The translations under genes and the position numbers were made by a program. A DNA stretch of 17,855 nt from Domibacillus sp. (lineage in GTDB: Bacteria; Bacillota; Bacilli; Bacillales; Domibacillaceae), in the NCBI GenBank assembly GCA_031177795.1, contig JAPSKG010000015.1:1-17855 (forward strand). The letters run 5' to 3'. Under the pieces are notes generated by a model. It was not told where the DNA came from. It ran no database searches and saw only the letters and a program-made list of their open reading frames with translations. This document shows positions 13,598 to 17,855 of the stretch, in pieces (position 1 is the first letter of the stretch; each line of letters opens with the position of its first letter).

Positions 13598-14545
13598 TTG
13601 AAAAAAATTTTTGTTTTGCTTTTATTCCTTTTCCTTGCCGGCTGTAATCCGGCGCCGCATGAAAAAATAACAGCTAAGCAATTTGCTGCAGTGCTTACTA
13701 TTCAAAAACCAGGATTAACATTTGTTAATGCAGACGGAACAGTTATAGCAAAATGGTTTTTTGATGAATTATACACAGGCGGCATATTAATAAAAGATGA
13801 ACTATTATTATATGGAGCAAACTTAAATCAAGCTGTTTTATATTCGTTTAAAACCGGAGAAGAAACAGCGAGATGGGATGTGCCAGTGGGTATTACATCG
13901 GCTGCTTATTTGGAAAAAACAAATGAGGTGGCGTTTTCTGTTAAGCAAGACCAGTCGGTTCATTTTTTCAATAAAAAAGGAAAAGAAACGGCGAAAATTC
14001 GCACCGGAAATTACCCTATGACAATGCTTGAATACAACGAACGGCTGTACGTTATTAATTATCAAGATACCGTACTATCTGAAATTGATTTGCACACATA
14101 TAAACTAATACGCGAGTTTGCCATCCCCACTTCCTCCACCGGCATGGCAATCAACAAAGAAAAAAAAGAGCTGTGGGTAGGCGGGCATGGTTACGGGGCT
14201 AAAGCCAGCGAATCGGTTCACATTTACTCACTTGAATCAGGAGCACTTACAGCCACAGTAAATGCCCCTGTTATGCCGGTCGCTTTTCTTGAAAAAAACG
14301 GTTATATGTATACAGCCAGCCATGGATCAAACAAAATTTATTTATTTGATGCTAAGCGAAGAAAAATAGCAGAAGCAAAAGCGCCAGCCAATCCATTTGC
14401 GCTTGCTTTATTTAAAGGCCGCCTTCTTTCAGCCGGCTACGACAACGGAGAATTAACGTTTTATGACAATGAAACACTTAAGAAAACAAAATCAATCAGC
14501 ATAGGAAAAGGTTCCTTTATGATTTTTATAAAAGAAGGTGAATAA
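13598..14545 (+). CDS. Beta-propeller lipoprotein (YncE-like)
   Basis: A 315-aa lipoprotein. The signal peptide MKKIFVLLLFLFLAGC puts the lipidated cysteine at residue 16. The rest is made of repeated blade-like units of about 40 residues with alternating beta strands (for example NERLYVINYQDTVLSEID, KELWVGGHGYG, NGYMYTASHGSNKIYLFD, KGRLLSAGYDNGELTFYD), typical of YncE/WD-like beta-propellers. About six or seven blades would fit. No catalytic residues are recognisable; a ligand-binding or scaffold role outside the membrane is inferred. TTG at 13598 follows a strong AAAGGAGG. It is the first gene of the two-component operon and ends two bases before the regulator start, which suggests a role in sensing with the kinase. 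Confidence 0.8.
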   Translation: MKKIFVLLLFLFLAGCNPAPHEKITAKQFAAVLTIQKPGLTFVNADGTVIAKWFFDELYTGGILIKDELLLYGANLNQAVLYSFKTGEETARWDVPVGITSAAYLEKTNEVAFSVKQDQSVHFFNKKGKETAKIRTGNYPMTMLEYNERLYVINYQDTVLSEIDLHTYKLIREFAIPTSSTGMAINKEKKELWVGGHGYGAKASESVHIYSLESGALTATVNAPVMPVAFLEKNGYMYTASHGSNKIYLFDAKRRKIAEAKAPANPFALALFKGRLLSAGYDNGELTFYDNETLKKTKSISIGKGSFMIFIKEGE

Positions 14546-14546
14546 T

Positions 14547-15224
14547 ATGCCGCATTTGTTAATTGTAGACGATGAACAGGAGATGATTGATCTTACTGCA
14601 ATGTACTTGGAAAATGCAGGTTATACAGTTAGTAAAGCTCTTACTGGAGAGGAAGCAGAAAAAAAACTTAAATCGGCCCGGCCCGATTTAATTATTCTTG
14701 ACATTATGATGCCAGGACGTGATGGATATGCTGTTTGTGAATCTATTCGGTCATACAGTAACATTCCCATTATTTTTTTAACAGCAAAGGGAGAAGAATG
14801 GGATAAAGTGCGGGCCTTTTCTATTGGAGGAGACGATTATATTGTAAAGCCTTTTTCGCCAGGCGAAATGACAGCCCGAATTCAAGCCGTGCTTCGCCGC
14901 TTTAGCGCATCACCTGAAAAACAAGAAATAATTCGTTACCTTTCCCTGATAATTGAAGTGCAGGCTCGGTCTGTGAAAATTAATAACATGCCAGTTCAGC
15001 TAACAATGAAAGAGTTTGATTTACTTGTGTTGATTGCAAAAAAGCCCGGCCGTATTTTTTCACGTGAAGAGCTTCTTGAAACAATTTGGGGAGCACAATA
15101 CAAGGGGGGCACGCGAACAGTAGATACACACGTAAAAACCTTACGGATGAAATTAAAAGAAGCAAGTGCTTTTATTGAAACGGTTTGGGGAATTGGCTAC
15201 AAATTTACGGAAGGATCTCTATGA
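14547..15224 (+). CDS. OmpR-family response regulator
   Basis: A 225-aa regulator. The receiver domain (residues 3-115) has the acidic pair D8-D9, the phosphorylation site D52 (IILDIMMPG), T79 and K101 (IVKPF), so all switch residues are intact. A winged-helix DNA-binding domain occupies about 130-222, with LTMKEFDLLVLIAKKPGRIF, VDTHVKTLRMKLKE and VWGIGYKF as landmarks of the OmpR/PhoB group. ATG at 14547 has AAGAAGGTG 6 bases upstream. Its stop overlaps the kinase start (ATGA). It probably binds the TTCACA repeat before the operon. No named orthologue is claimed. Confidence 0.92.
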   Translation: MPHLLIVDDEQEMIDLTAMYLENAGYTVSKALTGEEAEKKLKSARPDLIILDIMMPGRDGYAVCESIRSYSNIPIIFLTAKGEEWDKVRAFSIGGDDYIVKPFSPGEMTARIQAVLRRFSASPEKQEIIRYLSLIIEVQARSVKINNMPVQLTMKEFDLLVLIAKKPGRIFSREELLETIWGAQYKGGTRTVDTHVKTLRMKLKEASAFIETVWGIGYKFTEGSL

Positions 15225-16591
15225 CGTTCGGTAAAAAGTTATGGGCAGCTTTTTTTGTGTTTATTGTTATTTCTGTCGTGGCGGCATTTGGGCTTGCTTA
15301 TATGTTATACGAAAAGCTTTATGTAGAAAGTGTTAAAGAAGAACTTGTAGCAGCAGCTAAAAACCTTTCTGCTGATTACAAAGGTGGAGAATTAACTCCG
15401 GAGTTTATTAGTCAGGTAAACTGGTTTAGCGGAAAATCTTCTTTTGAGGCGTTTGCAGTTCATAATCCAAGAGAGCTGGCCGCTTGCATTCCATATGAAG
15501 CAGATTTTGAAACACTGATCGGGCCCGAAGAAAGAGCTCAACTGCTGGAGAATCGCCTGATAGAAAAAACGGGCTATTCTGGCCGGTTTAACCGTCAAAT
15601 AATTTCAGTTATATACCCATTAATTGATGAAAATCAGCTTAATGGAATTGTTTATATTTACATGCCGCTAGAACAAATTGATGAACTGCTTTCAAGCTTT
15701 ATTTTGTTTTTGGCAGCCGGGGCTACTTTTTTAATGATTTTGCTTCTTTATGCCGGTTTGAAATGGACTCGCTATGTGACGCAACCACTTCAAAACATGG
15801 AAAATGCAGCAGTCCGTTTATCGGAAGGAGATTATAAAGCCCGGGTGCCTGAAGGGTTTAACGATGAATTGGGCCAGCTTGCCCGTACATTCAATTACAT
15901 GGCTGAAGCCATTGAAAAAGAAGATGAACAACGGAGAACCTTTATTGCAACAGTGTCACACGAACTGCGGACACCACTTAGCTATATAAAAGGGTATAGC
16001 GAGGCTGCGTTAAATGGGATTGGCAGCATAAAAAAACAGCTTGCTATCATTCATCGGGAATCTGTACGGATGGAGCGGCTTGTAAATGATTTGCTTGAGC
16101 TAATCCGTCTTGACTCGGGAACGATAACTGTTGAAAAAATGCCGCTTCCTTTAGCGGATATTGTTTATGGAACTGTTGAAACGTTTCGCCTAAAGCATAA
16201 TTATTTTCATCTGGACATCGATGAATCGCTGATTGTCAGCGGAGATGAAGGAAGGCTAAGCCAAGTGGTGATAAACATTTTAGATAATGCGGTTCGCTAT
16301 TCAAGTACAGATGAAACCATTTATGTGACGTTAAAGCGAGAAAAAAAGCAAGTAAAGCTCATTGTTCGGGATACTGGTCCCGGCATACCCGAACAAGAAA
16401 TTCCGAAGTTAACAGATCGTTTTTACAGAATAAATAAAGCGAGAACACGCCATGACGGAGGTTCAGGATTGGGACTGTCAATTGTCAAACAAATTGTAGA
16501 ACTCCATGATGGAGAGTTAAAAATTGAAAGCACGGCAGGCACTGTTGTAACGGTTATGCTGCCGCTGATTGCGTGGGAGGAAGAAAAATGA
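15221..16591 (+). CDS. Membrane sensor histidine kinase
   Basis: A 456-aa kinase. Two membrane helices (about 9-30 and 163-185) enclose an extracytoplasmic sensor of some 130 residues, probably a PDC/PAS-like fold (ISVIYPLIDENQLNGIVYIY at its end). A HAMP domain follows at about 186-240, then HisKA with the phosphorylated His247 (SHELRTPLSYIKGYSE). The ATPase domain has the N box (NILDNAVRYS), G1 (DTGPGIPE) and G2 (GSGLGLSIV), so all boxes are intact. ATG at 15221 follows GGAAGGAT and overlaps the regulator stop. The stimulus is unknown; flanking lipoproteins suggest an envelope or extracellular signal. Confidence 0.93.
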   Translation: MTFGKKLWAAFFVFIVISVVAAFGLAYMLYEKLYVESVKEELVAAAKNLSADYKGGELTPEFISQVNWFSGKSSFEAFAVHNPRELAACIPYEADFETLIGPEERAQLLENRLIEKTGYSGRFNRQIISVIYPLIDENQLNGIVYIYMPLEQIDELLSSFILFLAAGATFLMILLLYAGLKWTRYVTQPLQNMENAAVRLSEGDYKARVPEGFNDELGQLARTFNYMAEAIEKEDEQRRTFIATVSHELRTPLSYIKGYSEAALNGIGSIKKQLAIIHRESVRMERLVNDLLELIRLDSGTITVEKMPLPLADIVYGTVETFRLKHNYFHLDIDESLIVSGDEGRLSQVVINILDNAVRYSSTDETIYVTLKREKKQVKLIVRDTGPGIPEQEIPKLTDRFYRINKARTRHDGGSGLGLSIVKQIVELHDGELKIESTAGTVVTVMLPLIAWEEEK

Positions 16592-17019
16592 AAAAACATA
16601 CTGCCTGGATTGTAGGGCTTTTATTTATCATTTTAACTGCGTGTGGTTCAAAAGCCGAACAGCCAAAAACAGCTGTTCCACAACCAATTGAAGCAAAGCT
16701 TCTTATTCCGGAACAAACAAAAGTAAATGAAGCTGTCACTATTTCAACTCAAATTAGCCAAAATGGAAAGCCGGTTGATGATGCTGATGAAGTAAAATAT
16801 GAAATTTGGAAAAATGAAGAAAAAGAAAAAAGCGAAATGATTGATGCAAAAAAAACAGAAAAAGGGATTTACGCAATTAATAAAGCCTTTAGTGAAGATG
16901 GCGTTTATTACGTTCAAGTTCACGTAACAGCACGCGGGATGCATACAATGCCAAAATCAACTATTACAGTTGGCAATGCAACACTTCCTGCCGATGTGCA
17001 AAAAGATAAAAAAAAGTAG
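16588..17019 (+). CDS. YtkA/FixH-like lipoprotein
   Basis: A 143-aa lipoprotein: signal peptide MKKHTAWIVGLLFIILTAC with the cysteine at residue 19, then an immunoglobulin-like beta domain of the YtkA/FixH type (VNEAVTISTQISQNGKPVDD, DEVKYEIWKNEEKEKSE, YYVQVHVTARGMHTMPKSTI). B. subtilis YtkA is similar. The GMHTMP motif near residue 122 carries His and Met residues that could bind a metal such as copper, but this is only inference. ATG at 16588 overlaps the kinase stop (ATGA) and has GGGAGGAAG 6 bases upstream, so it is translationally coupled to the kinase. Last gene of the operon; a charged KDKKK tail ends it. Confidence 0.85.
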   Translation: MKKHTAWIVGLLFIILTACGSKAEQPKTAVPQPIEAKLLIPEQTKVNEAVTISTQISQNGKPVDDADEVKYEIWKNEEKEKSEMIDAKKTEKGIYAINKAFSEDGVYYVQVHVTARGMHTMPKSTITVGNATLPADVQKDKKK

Positions 17020-17040
17020 AGAAAAACATTATTACATGAA

Positions 17041-17077
17041 AAAACACCGTCTTGATTCAGACGGTGTTTTTTATTTT
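17041..17077. terminator. Bidirectional terminator between the two-component operon and yhfH
   Basis: AAAACACCGTC (17041-17051) and GACGGTGTTTT (17060-17070) form a perfect 11-bp stem with an eight-base loop, with T on one strand and A runs on the other. Confidence 0.92.
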
Positions 17078-17080
17078 TGG

Positions 17081-17212
17081 TTACATGTCTTTTGAAGCAC
17101 AAGTTGTACAAGTGTTGCTGTAACAGTCGTGCTGTTCTTCAATATGTGAACCGCAGCTTGCACATTGTTTAGCTGGTAGATTTTTGAAAAATTCAATAAT
17201 GTTTGTGATCAT
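17081..17212 (-). CDS. yhfH: YhfH-family cysteine-rich small protein
   Basis: A 43-aa protein beginning MITNIIEFFKNLPAKQC. It has CxxC at 17-20 (CASC), a single C30 (HDCYSNTC) and CxxC at 35-38 (CTTC), with His23 and His28, which suggests a small zinc-binding fold. This matches the YhfH family of bacilli in length and pattern. ATG at 17212 follows AAAGGAGAGG by 6-7 bases. It lies divergent from yhfI as in B. subtilis. Function unknown; easily missed by gene finders because of its size. Confidence 0.85.
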   Translation of the reverse strand: MITNIIEFFKNLPAKQCASCGSHIEEQHDCYSNTCTTCASKDM

Positions 17213-17356
17213 AATAACCTCTCCTTTGTTATATAACTGTTTGATTTGTTGTTCATATTGTATTATAACAGATGATGTTCCGTCAACTATTTTCTGAAAA
17301 TTATTTTTATTTTATTGTCTTTAGGGAATACAGTAAAAAAGAAAGGAGTGGAAAAA

Positions 17357-17855
17357 ATGAATATAACTATTCTCGGTTGCTGGGGAGGCTTTCCTAAAGT
17401 AAATGAAGCAAGCAGTGGTTACTTGGTTGAACAAGACGGAGTGAAAATACTTGTTGATTGTGGCAGCGCTGTTTTATCAAAACTGCAAAACCATGTGAAT
17501 CCGGCAGAGCTAGACGCTGTTATTTTATCTCATTATCATGCCGACCATATTGCAGACATTGGTGTGCTGCAACATGCATTATTAATCGACTCTTTTACAA
17601 AAAAAACACGCCAGGCCCCTCTTTTTATTTACGGCCATCAAGAAGTTGATGCTTTTCAGTCACTTACATATAAAGAGATAACAAAAGGAATTGCTTATGA
17701 TCCAGGTGAACAGCTCGAGATTGGCCCATTTGCCATTTCATTTTTAAAAACAGACCATCCTGCTCCATGCTATGCAATGAAGATAAAAACAAATACTGAC
17801 ACCCTGGTTTACACAGCGGACACGGCTTTTAAAAAAGAATTTATCGATTTTTCCC
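17357..17855 (+). CDS. yhfI: Metallo-beta-lactamase fold hydrolase, YhfI-like (3' end missing)
   Basis: The first 166 codons are in the window and the frame stays open to the edge. The protein starts MNITILGCWGGFPKVNEASS. The metal motif HYHADH (near residue 58-63), VDCGS before it and YTADTAF near 155 (third metal-ligand region with the aspartate) are those of the RNase Z/YhfI group of the metallo-beta-lactamase superfamily. The substrate is not known. ATG at 17357 follows AAAGGAGTGG by 6 bases. Confidence 0.93.
   Translation, partial: MNITILGCWGGFPKVNEASSGYLVEQDGVKILVDCGSAVLSKLQNHVNPAELDAVILSHYHADHIADIGVLQHALLIDSFTKKTRQAPLFIYGHQEVDAFQSLTYKEITKGIAYDPGEQLEIGPFAISFLKTDHPAPCYAMKIKTNTDTLVYTADTAFKKEFIDFS

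Noticed and set aside
17310..17330. A sigma-B promoter for yhfI from GGGAAT at 17324-17329.
   Set aside because: No GTTT-type -35 element occurs 13-15 bases upstream.
1..17855. CRISPR arrays, insertion sequences, tRNA or rRNA genes.
   Set aside because: No repeated spacer-like array, transposase-like protein, or recognisable cloverleaf or rRNA segment was seen by reading; no search program was run.

Overview
The window reads as chromosomal DNA of an endospore-forming Bacillaceae bacterium related to, but distinct from, Bacillus subtilis. The evidence is gene order and protein similarity recalled from memory: yheB, a hemZ remnant, yhaR, yhaM, prsA, a yhaK-position gene, yhaJ, scoC (hpr), yhaH, hit, ecsA, ecsB, hmoB, hemE, hemH, yhfH and yhfI follow the order of the B. 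subtilis yhe-yha-hem-yhf segment, with several genes lost or replaced. The DNA is AT-rich, GTG and TTG starts are frequent, Shine-Dalgarno sequences are strong, and nearly every transcription unit ends in a clear intrinsic terminator. I see no rRNA, tRNA, CRISPR array, transposase or prophage gene.

Layout. (1) 1-2044: a possible gene tail, a terminator, yheB (DUF445 membrane protein), and a decayed hemZ whose radical-SAM core is deleted and whose ends carry frameshifts. (2) 2056-4193: yhaR (crotonase family) and yhaM (HD-domain 3'-5' exoribonuclease), separated by about 340 bases that hold a possible lipoprotein ghost. (3) 4192-7251, all minus strand: prsA (foldase lipoprotein), a 62-aa membrane protein, a YhaJ-like membrane protein, scoC (MarR-type transition-state regulator) and yhaH (YtxH-like). 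(4) 7303-8060: a two-hairpin element between 10-bp direct repeats, a 63-aa membrane protein and hit (HIT hydrolase), the last two overlapping tail to tail. (5) 8184-10709: an operon of ecsA and ecsB (ABC transporter) and a PAP2 phosphatase in the place where B. subtilis has ecsC. (6) 10730-13485: hmoB (heme monooxygenase), divergent from hemE-hemH. (7) 13538-17077: an apparently self-contained operon of a beta-propeller lipoprotein, an OmpR-family response regulator, a membrane histidine kinase and a YtkA/FixH-like lipoprotein, where B. subtilis has hemY. Its promoter carries a TTCACA direct repeat with 11-bp spacing. (8) 17081-17855: yhfH (43-aa cysteine-rich protein) and the start of yhfI (metallo-beta-lactamase fold).

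How the genes fit together. HemE makes coproporphyrinogen III and HemH inserts iron into coproporphyrin III. The oxidation step between them is missing here: hemY is absent from its usual place and hemZ is destroyed, so an oxidase must be encoded elsewhere if heme is made. HmoB would act on heme. PrsA, EcsAB and ScoC belong to the protein export and protease regulation typical of bacilli. The most unusual block is the lipoprotein / two-component / lipoprotein operon, which looks like a cell-surface sensing module of unknown stimulus.
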